NCBI RefSeq assembly: GCF_900188485.1
Contig: NZ_FZPH01000001.1
Coordinates: 248,001-312,000, forward strand
Reading direction: 5' to 3'
From: Asanoa hainanensis
GTDB taxonomy: Bacteria > Actinomycetota > Actinomycetes > Mycobacteriales > Micromonosporaceae
Length of the DNA: 64,000 nt
Shown: positions 44,426 to 52,208 of the stretch, one piece after another
How the letters are laid out: every line of letters begins with the position of its first letter
How positions within the stretch are numbered: position 1 is the first letter of the stretch
The notes under the pieces: generated by a model
The model's input: only the letters and a program-made list of their open reading frames with translations
Databases searched by the model: none
Told to the model about the DNA's origin: nothing
Position numbers and translations under genes: made by a program

Positions 44426-47400
44426 CCTGCCTCTCCGTGGTGCGGCGGCGCCGCAGGCGCCAGTGGGGCCAGGCGCCGCGCCAGGTCGGGCCGGCGCTCC
44501 TCGACCGCGAAGACGAAGGCGTCGAACAGCTCCCGGGACGCGAGCTGCGCGACGGACGGCGGAGGCAGACCGCGTTCGACCAGCCGGACCAGCACCAGCG
44601 CGGCCGACGCCGCATCGACATCGGCGAGATCGGGCAGCAGCATCGCCTGGAGCACGCCGGCGATGCGGTCGTCGCTCGCGCCGTGGTCGAGATGGGCGAG
44701 AGCGCACAGGACCATCTTGGATCTCAGTTCCGTCGGCAGGTGGGCCCACACCGACCCGTGCAGGCTCTCGATGACCTCCGCGGCCTCGTCCGGCGCGAGG
44801 TGGCCCGGCACGCCGATCTGGTTGAGCAGCAGGTCCACGAGCCGCAGCCGAGCGTCCAGGGCCAACCCGTCTGAGGCCGCCGCCCGTACGCCGCCGTGAA
44901 TGGCCTCGATCGAGGACCCGGCCGCGAACAACACCAGATCATCGACGGGGTCGCACCGAAAGTTGATCAGCACCCGGACGTCGTCTGCCATGGCGAGGGC
45001 CCCGCCCGGTCCGGCGAAGGACCAGCCCGGGTCGACGGGACCGGGCACCCAGTCGGCGCGGGCCGGCCCGATGCGAAGGTCCCGGACCCCACCCTCCCAG
45101 TCGCGGTCCACCGTCAGCTCGTCCAACAGGCTCCGCAGGCTCGCGGCGGGCAGCTGCGACTCCCACAGCCGCGCCTGGGCTCGCCATCCGCCGATCACGT
45201 CCGGGGTGCCGTCGAACAGCTCGCTCGCCCGGACGGACCCGCAGATCCACACGAGCAGCAGCACCAGGTTCGCGCGATAGGTGGCGTACCGCGCCGCCGG
45301 CAGGTCGGGTACCGCGCGGAACATCCGCACCAACGCGCGCCGGACGGCGACCAGGGCGCTGGGCGTCAGCTCCGTCGCCATCTCGGTGAGGAAGTCGAGC
45401 ACCGCCCGCCGATGGGTCAACAGCCGCACGGAGAGCAGTTCGCGCGGCCCACGGTCGGACGGCACCGGCTCGGTGGGCTTCTGGTCGGTCGCCACGGCGA
45501 GCAACGCGTTCCAGACGAGCCGCGCGACGAGCACGTCGGCGAAGGAGCTGTACGTGAACGCGTACGCGTGCCGGCGGCGGCGGAACGGGAACCGCCCGAA
45601 GACGCGCTCGGCCCGGCGGAGCGGCATGCGGGTGTCCGACCCTGGTCCCTCCGGCACCGCGCCGGCGTTGACGAGGTGCCGGTCCAGGTCGATCTCGGTG
45701 ATCCAGCGGTCGGCGCGCTGGAAGGTGCTGAGGGCCACCCCGGCGAGCAGGGCGACCTCCTTCTCGACAGCCGAGTCGAGGTCGCGCGGGCTCCGCCCGG
45801 GTCGGTACTTGGCCACCTCCCGGGCGCTCACGAGTTTGATCAGGTGTTCGTGCGGGGCCGCCGACCGTTGTTCGCCCGCGGTGTACGCGGCGAGCAGGCC
45901 CAGCGCCAGCGGCAGCTCGACGAGGTCCCGCTGCGCCAGGATCGGCTCCGGTGCCAGCGGCGCTGCCGCGTTGACGGCGTTCCAGCCCGCGATCCAGGCG
46001 TCGACCTGCTCGGGCCCGAACGGTTCCAGGCGGATGGCGACCGTCTCGTCCGGGATGCGCGCCTGGTCGGCCACGTCGGTGCGGCTCGTGACCACGGCGG
46101 CGACCGGCCGGTGCTGTCCGGCCTCCCGGCTCTGGAAGGCCGCGACCTTCTCCAGGAAGTCGGCCTGGTTCAGGTCGGTGGCCTGCAGCAACTCGTCGAA
46201 CGCGTCGAACGCCACGACCGTGACGGCGTCCTTGGCCGATTCCACCAGCCCCTGCCAGCCCACGTCGGAACCGGTGGCGTCGGTGATCGCCTGCTCGATG
46301 CGCTTCTGGATGTCGTCGAGATCCGGCCTGTCGCGCAGAACGACGCGTACCACCAGGTAGTTCTCGGCAGAGAGCTGGGCGGCGAACACCCGGGTGAACG
46401 CCGTCTTGCCCGTGCCGAGGTCGCCGACGACGTACAAGGGGGCTCGGGTCGCCTTGTCCGTCGCCAGGTGTTCCTTGAGGAAGGCGACCGGATCCTCGCG
46501 GCTCGGGCACGCTTCCCAGGCTTCCTCGTCGCTGACCAGGTCGGGCCCGGTCACGGCCATCACCCGGAACATCGGCGGCACGTAGAGCTCTTTCAGCGAC
46601 GGCGCCTTGATCCCGGCCGGGAGGGTGCCCAGGTCGGTGGCCCGCGCCCGCAGGCCGTCGGCGTGCGCGGCGGCGAGCCCGGCGCGGCGCTGGTCGGGCG
46701 CGCGCCCGGCGTGCACGGCGTCCAACGTCGACTGCATCGCCCGGTGCTCCAGCCCCTCGGCCCAGAAGGCGACATCGCGGAAGACCGCGACGAGCTCGAG
46801 GAGCGAGTCCTGGTAGTGGACGAGCGCCCGGTCGGCCGCGGCGCGCAGCGTCTCGGACAGCTGCTCACGTTGGGCGTTGGACAGCTGTTCGACGGCCGCC
46901 AACCCGTCGAGGAACCGGTCGACCACCTCGACCATGTTCGCGTAGTAGGCGCGCAGGCCACTCCGGAAGTCCTCCGTCGACTGTCCCTCAGCGGGTATGA
47001 GCCGCCCGGCCGCCATGATCTGCGTGACGAACGCGTCCGGCATCGCGGCGGTGTTGGTGCCGAGGGCGATCTGCTCACGCTTCGTGATCTTGACCGGCAG
47101 TGGTGTTCCCCGCAGGCCCTCGAAGAAGGCGCCGATCACGATGACGGTGTGGGCCGCTTCGATCCTTGCGAGCCGGCCGTGGTCGGCGAGCCCGCTGCTC
47201 CGTTCGTAGAAGTCGCGGACGGCCTTCTGGCTGAGCCGGCCCAACTCGGCCTTGTAGTCGAACCAGCCGAGCACATCACCCACAAACGGGGCAAATCCGG
47301 CCATCAACCAGCCCGCGGCCGTCTCCAACATGCCGACGACCTTGCTGTCCTGCCCACCGAGCAACCGCACGGCGTCGGCGAAGCTGAGCGATCGGGGCAC
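44422..47400 (-). CDS. NACHT-type STAND NTPase, first of a pair (NLR-like)
   Basis: A 992-residue protein. The N-terminal helical domain (about 5-230; SFADAVRLLGGQDSKVV) matches by eye the NNH domains of streptomycete NACHT proteins, probably NNH7. The NACHT module has Walker A GDLGTGKT (326-333), Walker B VVAFDAFDEL (395-404) with the acidic residues needed for hydrolysis, and the TSRTDVAD sensor (438-445). The C-terminal half is helical. Such NTPases are switch proteins that oligomerise when a trigger is sensed. GTG at 47400 lies 53 bases after the SMI1-like gene's stop, and it overlaps its paralogue by four bases, so both should be made together. Confidence 0.9.
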   Translation of the reverse strand: MPRSLSFADAVRLLGGQDSKVVGMLETAAGWLMAGFAPFVGDVLGWFDYKAELGRLSQKAVRDFYERSSGLADHGRLARIEAAHTVIVIGAFFEGLRGTPLPVKITKREQIALGTNTAAMPDAFVTQIMAAGRLIPAEGQSTEDFRSGLRAYYANMVEVVDRFLDGLAAVEQLSNAQREQLSETLRAAADRALVHYQDSLLELVAVFRDVAFWAEGLEHRAMQSTLDAVHAGRAPDQRRAGLAAAHADGLRARATDLGTLPAGIKAPSLKELYVPPMFRVMAVTGPDLVSDEEAWEACPSREDPVAFLKEHLATDKATRAPLYVVGDLGTGKTAFTRVFAAQLSAENYLVVRVVLRDRPDLDDIQKRIEQAITDATGSDVGWQGLVESAKDAVTVVAFDAFDELLQATDLNQADFLEKVAAFQSREAGQHRPVAAVVTSRTDVADQARIPDETVAIRLEPFGPEQVDAWIAGWNAVNAAAPLAPEPILAQRDLVELPLALGLLAAYTAGEQRSAAPHEHLIKLVSAREVAKYRPGRSPRDLDSAVEKEVALLAGVALSTFQRADRWITEIDLDRHLVNAGAVPEGPGSDTRMPLRRAERVFGRFPFRRRRHAYAFTYSSFADVLVARLVWNALLAVATDQKPTEPVPSDRGPRELLSVRLLTHRRAVLDFLTEMATELTPSALVAVRRALVRMFRAVPDLPAARYATYRANLVLLLVWICGSVRASELFDGTPDVIGGWRAQARLWESQLPAASLRSLLDELTVDRDWEGGVRDLRIGPARADWVPGPVDPGWSFAGPGGALAMADDVRVLINFRCDPVDDLVLFAAGSSIEAIHGGVRAAASDGLALDARLRLVDLLLNQIGVPGHLAPDEAAEVIESLHGSVWAHLPTELRSKMVLCALAHLDHGASDDRIAGVLQAMLLPDLADVDAASAALVLVRLVERGLPPPSVAQLASRELFDAFVFAVEERRPDLARRLAPLAPAAPPHHGEAG

Positions 47401-47453
47401 CGGTCCATGATGGAGTCTGCACGCCCAACACGGCTAGGGCGGATCTGCCCTGA

Positions 47454-47999
47454 TCAGCCGGTCGGCTGGCTGCGGAGTTTGGTGAGGCGGCGTTCCGTGT
47501 AGGCGACGCGGGAGGCGAGGAAGTCCGCGAAGCCCTGGTAGCGCTCGACCTCCTGGCCGTCGGAGAACCAGATGACCGCGCCCGCCTGGGGAAGCCCGTT
47601 GCGGATGATCGCGAACACCGTCGGCATTCCCGGGCCCGCGCCGATCGGGACGATGTCGGTCAGGCCCACGCCGCTGTCGTCGAGGACGCCTTCGTTCTCG
47701 TACGTTTCCAGAATCTGTTCGCCGATGGGCCACGAGCCGCCGCCGCGCAGTTCTGGCAGGCCGAACAGGTCCACGTCGAAATGGAGTTTCGGCCAGCCGT
47801 CGGCGTGCAGCAGGAAATCGCGGTATTCGGTCGGGATCCGTTCGCCGATCTCCGTCTCGAAGTCGGCGACGTCGCTCTCGGTGGCCTTGACGCGGGGCAG
47901 CGTGTGCGGTTGCAGGTGCTGCGGGTCGGCGGCGTCGACGTCCGCGCGGACCTCGATCAGGCGGCCGATCAGGGCCGGCCAGTTCTGCGGTGCTGTCAC
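47454..47999 (-). CDS. SMI1/KNR4 family immunity-like protein
   Basis: About 181 residues. The SMI1/KNR4 fold is recognised from IPTEYRDFLLHADGWPKL, the strand PIGAGPGMPTVFAI and the ending FADFLASRVAYTERRL. Proteins of this superfamily are the commonest immunity proteins of bacterial polymorphic toxins. The GTG start shares its G with the TAG stop of the toxin-like gene (TAGTG), so the two are tightly coupled, as expected for toxin and immunity. It would act in the cytoplasm by binding the toxin. Confidence 0.85.
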   Translation of the reverse strand: MTAPQNWPALIGRLIEVRADVDAADPQHLQPHTLPRVKATESDVADFETEIGERIPTEYRDFLLHADGWPKLHFDVDLFGLPELRGGGSWPIGEQILETYENEGVLDDSGVGLTDIVPIGAGPGMPTVFAIIRNGLPQAGAVIWFSDGQEVERYQGFADFLASRVAYTERRLTKLRSQPTG

Positions 48000-48622
48000 T
48001 ACGTCTCGACCTCGTAACTGAATTCCGTCGGTTGGTAACCCTCGGGATATCGGCCCGATTGCGATCCTAGAACGCTGTTGATGCGGTTCGTGTGACGACC
48101 CCAACCGCCTGGCGGGTCGGCCTTTCCGGTCCACGTGGTGTCCGGCAGGTGCGCCGCGACGTCGTCGCCGTACGCGGTGTCGTTGGGGTCGTTCGCCGCC
48201 CGGGTGCGCTCAGCCGCCGCGGCCTCGTCCTTGTCCTGGGCGAGCTGTCCCTTGACGCTGACGCGGCCGGTCGGCGAGAGCTCGCCGTCCCGTTTGGCCT
48301 TGTTGGCGGCGTCGACGTACTCCTGGGCCTGCGCCTTCTCGGCCTCGGTCGCGTCCTTGGGCAGCCGGAACTTCACCGGACCCGACTGCGTACCGGCCCG
48401 GCGTTGCTCGGTGCCGAAGGTGACCGGCCGCTTCTTCCGCGGTGTCGACGGCGGCACGCCGCTGACGCTGCGGGCGACGAAGTTCCCCTGTGGTGGACCG
48501 CTCCCGGTGCCACGGCGGCGCCGTCCACCCCAGCCACCGGAGCCACCCTCGGCCCCGGACCCGCCCGACCCGCCTTCGGGCGCCGGCCCGTCGTCCCCGC
48601 CCGTGTTCCGCCGCCTAGCCAC
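47999..48622 (-). CDS. Putative type VII-associated toxin (C-terminal part of a split effector)
   Basis: A 207-residue protein from GTG at 48622. The first ~90 residues are a Gly/Ser/Arg-rich linker. A charged helix (EAEKAQAQEYVDAANKAKRD) follows. The last ~65 residues are a compact domain with HLPDTTWTGKADPPGGW and RINSVLGSQSGRYPEGY. I recall this DTTW...RYPxGYxPTxF pattern at the C-termini of actinobacterial polymorphic toxins, but I cannot assign a named family or activity; His, Asn and Asp residues could support a nuclease-type site. It overlaps the WXG100_2 gene upstream by eight bases and the SMI1 gene downstream by one. Confidence 0.65.
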   Translation of the reverse strand: MARRRNTGGDDGPAPEGGSGGSGAEGGSGGWGGRRRRGTGSGPPQGNFVARSVSGVPPSTPRKKRPVTFGTEQRRAGTQSGPVKFRLPKDATEAEKAQAQEYVDAANKAKRDGELSPTGRVSVKGQLAQDKDEAAAAERTRAANDPNDTAYGDDVAAHLPDTTWTGKADPPGGWGRHTNRINSVLGSQSGRYPEGYQPTEFSYEVET

Positions 48623-49109
48623 CGATCAGCTCCTGGATCACCATGTCGATCAGCTGGTCGACGATGATCTTCGTGATCATCCGGAAGATCGGGATCTGCG
48701 CGAGCGAGGCCCCGAACGTGACCGCCGCGGTCGCGATGGCCTGCGCGATCTGCACCGCCAGCAGGATCAGCTGGACGATCACCTGGATCTTCAGCGCCAG
48801 CACCAACCCAGCACACGCGATCAGCGCGGCACCCAGCGTCGTCGCGGCCGGCTGACCGGGTTGCAACACCGAGGCGGGACTACCTTCAGCCCCCCACCAC
48901 CGGCTGAACGCCTCGATCGCCTGACCCTGGCTCTCGGCCGTGATCGTCTGGACGGCCTGCTGGCTGCTGCCGACCGCGCCGCCGAGGGTCTCGCCGAAGC
49001 GGATCCAGGTCTGACCGAGCTCGTACAGTGCGGTCTCGTCGGATTCTGGCCAGTCGACGCCGATCAGGCCGAGAATCGGCACGAGCTCGCTGGGAAGTTC
49101 CAGGCCCAT
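48615..49109 (-). CDS. CpnT-like WXG100_2 domain protein, without attached toxin
   Basis: A 164-residue protein consisting only of the CpnT N-terminal-like WXG100_2 module. It opens MGLELPSELVPILGLIGVDWPE, has a central SRWWG and ends with the long hydrophobic region TATFGASLAQIP-like (AAVTFGASLAQIP) and DQLIDMVIQELIGG. In most relatives this module is fused to a linker and a C-terminal toxin in one chain and guides it to type VII secretion. Here a stop follows directly and the toxin part begins in the +1 frame. It sits between a WXG100 gene and the toxin gene, three bases from the former. Confidence 0.88.
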   Translation of the reverse strand: MGLELPSELVPILGLIGVDWPESDETALYELGQTWIRFGETLGGAVGSSQQAVQTITAESQGQAIEAFSRWWGAEGSPASVLQPGQPAATTLGAALIACAGLVLALKIQVIVQLILLAVQIAQAIATAAVTFGASLAQIPIFRMITKIIVDQLIDMVIQELIGG

Positions 49110-49112
49110 GAC

Positions 49113-49427
49113 TCACATCAACCCGGTGAACGTCGTGTTCGCCGACTCGTCGGTGCTCACATAGGAGTCCGCCATGCCGACGACGTCGTCACCGGCGCTG
49201 ATGATCTCGTCTGCGGCGGCGAAGAAGTTGCCCATCGCATAGTCGACGGCGGCCTGGTAGGCCTCACCGATCAGCATGCCGATGTAGTCGCCGCCCCACG
49301 GCTGCCCGAACGACGCGATCGCGGCGTCGAACTGCTCCAACCCCTCGCCGAGCCGGACACCCACCGACGCCAGCGTCACGCCACCGGCACGCAACGCCTC
49401 CGGATTGACACGAAAGCCCTCCGCCAT
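49113..49427 (-). CDS. WXG100 family type VII secretion protein
   Basis: A 104-residue all-helical protein with a central FGQPWGGDYIG (WxG turn) and the usual two-helix hairpin. ATG at 49427 is preceded by the strong ribosome binding site GGGGGG. The C-terminus (SYVSTDESANTTFTGLM) lacks a clear YxxxD/E export signal. It likely pairs with the WXG100_2 protein encoded three bases downstream. No ESX core genes (eccB, eccC, eccD, mycP) are in this window, so the secretion machine is elsewhere. Confidence 0.88.
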   Translation of the reverse strand: MAEGFRVNPEALRAGGVTLASVGVRLGEGLEQFDAAIASFGQPWGGDYIGMLIGEAYQAAVDYAMGNFFAAADEIISAGDDVVGMADSYVSTDESANTTFTGLM

Positions 49428-49459
49428 CAGCCCCCCGCTCCATCGTGTACGCGCTTGAC

Positions 49460-49465
49460 AGCCTA
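49460..49465 (-). promoter_or_regulatory. Predicted -10 (TAGGCT) of the effector/NACHT gene run
   Basis: TAGGCT on the minus strand lies about 33 bases before the WXG100 ATG, leaving a short leader with the Shine-Dalgarno site. It may drive the whole six-gene run, though NACHT A could have its own start element. Confidence 0.4.
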
Positions 49466-49557
49466 AAGCTCCACCACCCGTGCAGTCATCGGCGGAGGTC
49501 GCTGCCCGCGTTTGCGTAGGATCACGGCGGAGCCAGAACCGACCGGAGGTGTCCATC

Positions 49558-49959
49558 GTGTACGACGAGCAAGGCCTGGAGCAGCAGCTCAGAGAGGCTC
49601 GAACGGCCCTGCGCCAGGCGCGCACTGAAACCGGCGACGCGCCCGCACCCGAGGAGATCACCGCGGAGGCCGCCGACGGTCAGGTGCGGGTGACCCTCGA
49701 CGCGTCCGGCCGCCTCACCGCCATCGACATCCGGCCGACGATCCTGCGCCACGGCACGGAGTCCCTCGCGGAGGCGCTCATGGCGGCCGTCAACGAGGCC
49801 CTCGACACCCGGGCCGCGACGACGGGCGGCGGCCAGCCGGCACCCGACCTCGACGCCATGAGCCACACGATCGAACGGCTGCAGGACGAAAGCCTCCGCC
49901 AGATGCGACAGATCACGGCGGCGTTCACCGAAGCCACCCGCCGCAACGCGAACGGATAG
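49558..49959 (+). CDS. YbaB/EbfC family protein
   Basis: About 133 residues from GTG at 49558, with GGAGG nine bases upstream. The centre matches YbaB (EEITAEAADGQVRVTLDASGRLTAIDI, then the helix LAEALMAAVNEAL). Canonical YbaB proteins are nucleoid-associated. In actinobacteria diverged copies like this one sit next to WXG100 genes of type VII systems, and their exact role is unknown. It is divergent from the WXG100/toxin run with a 130-base shared promoter region. Confidence 0.88.
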   Translation: MYDEQGLEQQLREARTALRQARTETGDAPAPEEITAEAADGQVRVTLDASGRLTAIDIRPTILRHGTESLAEALMAAVNEALDTRAATTGGGQPAPDLDAMSHTIERLQDESLRQMRQITAAFTEATRRNANG

Positions 49960-50029
49960 GGGCTCAGGCGCACCGGGCCGGCGCCGCCGTCTGTGCGAAA
50001 TCTCGCGCGGGTGACGATCGTAGATCTAT

Positions 50030-50035
50030 TAGAGT
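50030..50035 (+). promoter_or_regulatory. Predicted leaderless -10 (TAGAGT)
   Basis: TAGAGT ends six bases before the ATG at 50042, in a locally AT-rich patch. Confidence 0.55.
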
Positions 50036-50041
50036 CGGTGG

Positions 50042-50692
50042 ATGGAAACGGTCCTCGCGTTCGACTCGCTGCTGCTCGACGCGGTGCGTGACCACGAGGC
50101 GTTGCGCCGGGTCTACGAGATGCCCGGCGACGGCGCCGTGCGCAAACAGCTGACCGAGCTCACCGACCAGACCCGGCAGTTGATCGCCTGCGCGTCGCTG
50201 GCCCTCGTCGCCAGCGTCGACGCCGAGGGCAACTGTGACGTCTCCCCGCGCGGCGGCCCTCCCGGGTTCGTGGCCGTCCTGGACGCGCGAACGGTGGCGA
50301 TACCGGACGCGACCGGCAACAAACGGCTCGACACCCTGGAGAACGTCATCGCGACCGGGCGCGCCGGGCTGCTGTTCGTCATCCCGGGACGCACCACGAC
50401 GCTGCGGCTGAACGGCCGGGCCTGCGTCTCCACCCGCCCCGAGCTCCTGTCGCAGCTGACCGCCGTGGGCAAGCCGCCGGCCAGTGCGCTGGTGCTCGGG
50501 ATCGAGGAGGTCTACCCGCACTGCCCCAAGTCGCTGCTCCGCGGCGCGGTCTGGAAGCCGGACCAGTGGCTGCCGGCCGACGCCCAACCGACCTCGGCCG
50601 AGGTGACACTGGCCCAGCTCCGCAGGCCCGACCTCACGATCGCCGACGTCGAGCGCGCGGAGGCGGACGCACTGAAGTACCGCTACGAGTGA
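50042..50692 (+). CDS. Pyridoxamine 5'-phosphate oxidase family flavoprotein
   Basis: A 216-residue split-barrel flavin-binding protein of the type annotated as MSMEG_1061-like FMN-dependent PPOX. Visible segments are ALVASVDAEGNCDVSPRGGPPGF, the FMN-phosphate region GNKRLDTLENV and VYPHCPKSLLRG. These proteins bind FMN or F420; the substrate is unknown and it is unlikely to be the true PdxH. The leaderless ATG start is well supported. It is convergent with the FAD oxidoreductase gene six bases away. Confidence 0.88.
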   Translation: METVLAFDSLLLDAVRDHEALRRVYEMPGDGAVRKQLTELTDQTRQLIACASLALVASVDAEGNCDVSPRGGPPGFVAVLDARTVAIPDATGNKRLDTLENVIATGRAGLLFVIPGRTTTLRLNGRACVSTRPELLSQLTAVGKPPASALVLGIEEVYPHCPKSLLRGAVWKPDQWLPADAQPTSAEVTLAQLRRPDLTIADVERAEADALKYRYE

Positions 50693-50698
50693 CGGGCG

Positions 50699-52057
50699 TC
50701 AGCGCGGTGTGGCCGGGAGCTCGTGGTTGGCCTGGAAGAGCCGCGTCGGGTCGACGGCGTCGCGGATGTGGCACAGCCTGGTGAAGTCGTCCCAGTCGAA
50801 GCCGCGGCTCGGGTCGCCGCGGACCTCGTCGTAGTTGAGGTACATGCGCCCGCGCGACCACTCCGCGACCGCGTCGACCGTACGCTCGCAGTCGGCGATC
50901 GTCTGTTTCGCCAGGTCGCCGACCAGGATGCCGGCGGCCAGCATGAGGAACTGGCCGTCGAAGCGGGCCGCGGCGCCGGCGTCCGGTTCGATCCGGGCCA
51001 GGGCGCCGCCGAGCTGGCGGATGTCGATCACGTTGAGGGTGTTGCCGGAGCCGGGTCCGGCCGCTTCCATGAGCCGGTCGATGGCCGCTGGCGGCAGGTC
51101 GTCCAGCATCACCGACCGGCCGCCGCCCGGAACGGGCTGCTCCGGATCCATGTGCAGCCGCGGCAGGGTCGACACGGGAACCCGCGTGAAGGTGTCGATC
51201 TCCGGGCCGAGCGCGCGCAGCGGGGCCAGGATCGCCTGCGCCTGTTCGTCGTCACCGAGCACGGCTCCGTCGACGAACACCAGGTTGCGACCGCGGAACA
51301 CCTCGGGCACCTCGGGGATCGGCGGGAACCGCATCAGCCGGAAACACGTGGTCGCGGCCTCGGGCGCGGTGACCGACCACGGCGCCCACGCGCTCAGCAC
51401 CCGGTGGGCCTCCGACATGTCCCAGACCAACATCCCCGCGTACGCCGTCTCGATCGGGAAGAGCTGGAACTCGATCGCGGTGACGACGCCGAAGTTGGCG
51501 CCGTTGCCGCCGCGGAGGGCCCAGAAGAGGTCGGGGCGGTGGTCGGCGTCGGCACGGACGATCATTCCGTCGGACGTGACCAGCTCCACGGCGGTCACGG
51601 TGTTGGCCGCGAGGCCGTGCTTACGGGCGTACCAGCTCAGGCCACCGCCGAGCAGATAGCCGACGACGCCGGTGTCGGGGCTCGAGCCGTGCAGCGTGGC
51701 CAGGCCGTGCTCGGCGGCCTTCTCCACGACCGGCAGCCAGACGTCTCCGGCGTGCACGCGGGCGGTGTGGCCGCGGATCTCGATGCACTTGAGCTCGGAC
51801 ATCCGCATCAGCACGGTGCGCGACAGGTCAAGGCCTTCGAGCGGGTGCGCGTTGTGCCCGGTGCCGAGGGGCGCGACCCGCAGGCCGGCCTGCGCGGCGG
51901 CGCGGACCACGGTCGCGACCTCCTCGACGGTGCGCGGAAAGACCACGGCGGCCGGCCGCAGGTCGACGGCGAGGGCCCAGGTCGTGCGCGCCTGGTCGTA
52001 CCCCTCGTCGCCCGGCAGGAAAACGCCGCCGCTGGCCAGTCCCTTTTCGATGCTCAT
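50699..52057 (-). CDS. FAD-linked oxidase of the berberine-bridge type
   Basis: A 452-residue PCMH/VAO-fold flavoprotein. The FAD domain has APLGTGHNAHPL with His68 at the usual covalent-flavin position, GYLLGGGLSWYARKHGLAAN and LFWALRGGNGANFGVVTA. The BBE-type C-terminus ends YDEV...DPTRLFQANHELP. It should oxidise a small organic substrate with oxygen; no biosynthetic cluster surrounds it. ATG at 52057 has GGGGGAAA upstream. A perfect palindrome overlaps its predicted -10. Confidence 0.9.
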   Translation of the reverse strand: MSIEKGLASGGVFLPGDEGYDQARTTWALAVDLRPAAVVFPRTVEEVATVVRAAAQAGLRVAPLGTGHNAHPLEGLDLSRTVLMRMSELKCIEIRGHTARVHAGDVWLPVVEKAAEHGLATLHGSSPDTGVVGYLLGGGLSWYARKHGLAANTVTAVELVTSDGMIVRADADHRPDLFWALRGGNGANFGVVTAIEFQLFPIETAYAGMLVWDMSEAHRVLSAWAPWSVTAPEAATTCFRLMRFPPIPEVPEVFRGRNLVFVDGAVLGDDEQAQAILAPLRALGPEIDTFTRVPVSTLPRLHMDPEQPVPGGGRSVMLDDLPPAAIDRLMEAAGPGSGNTLNVIDIRQLGGALARIEPDAGAAARFDGQFLMLAAGILVGDLAKQTIADCERTVDAVAEWSRGRMYLNYDEVRGDPSRGFDWDDFTRLCHIRDAVDPTRLFQANHELPATPR

Positions 52058-52085
52058 GTCTGTTTCCCCCGTTGCGCAATGTCTT

Positions 52086-52102
52086 TCTCACAGTGAGAGT
52101 AA
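52086..52102 (-). promoter_or_regulatory. Operator palindrome over the -10 of the FAD oxidase gene
   Basis: TCTCAC-A-GTGAGA (52086-52098) is a perfect six-bp inverted repeat. It overlaps TACTCT (52102-52097, minus strand), a likely -10 placed about 40 bases before the ATG. No regulator gene adjoins, so the cognate repressor is unknown. Confidence 0.55.
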
Positions 52103-52208
52103 CCATTTTGGCGGGCGGGTCACGCGGTCGTGATGCGGATCTCGCGGTTGCCCGAACCGGCGGGGGTCCTTCTAATCTGAAGCTCCCTCGCGCGAGAAGG
52201 AGCTCCCC

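Noticed and set aside
41207-49959. Possible prophage or integrative element carrying the NACHT/type VII genes
   Set aside because: No integrase, transposase, attachment repeats or tRNA gene could be found at either side.
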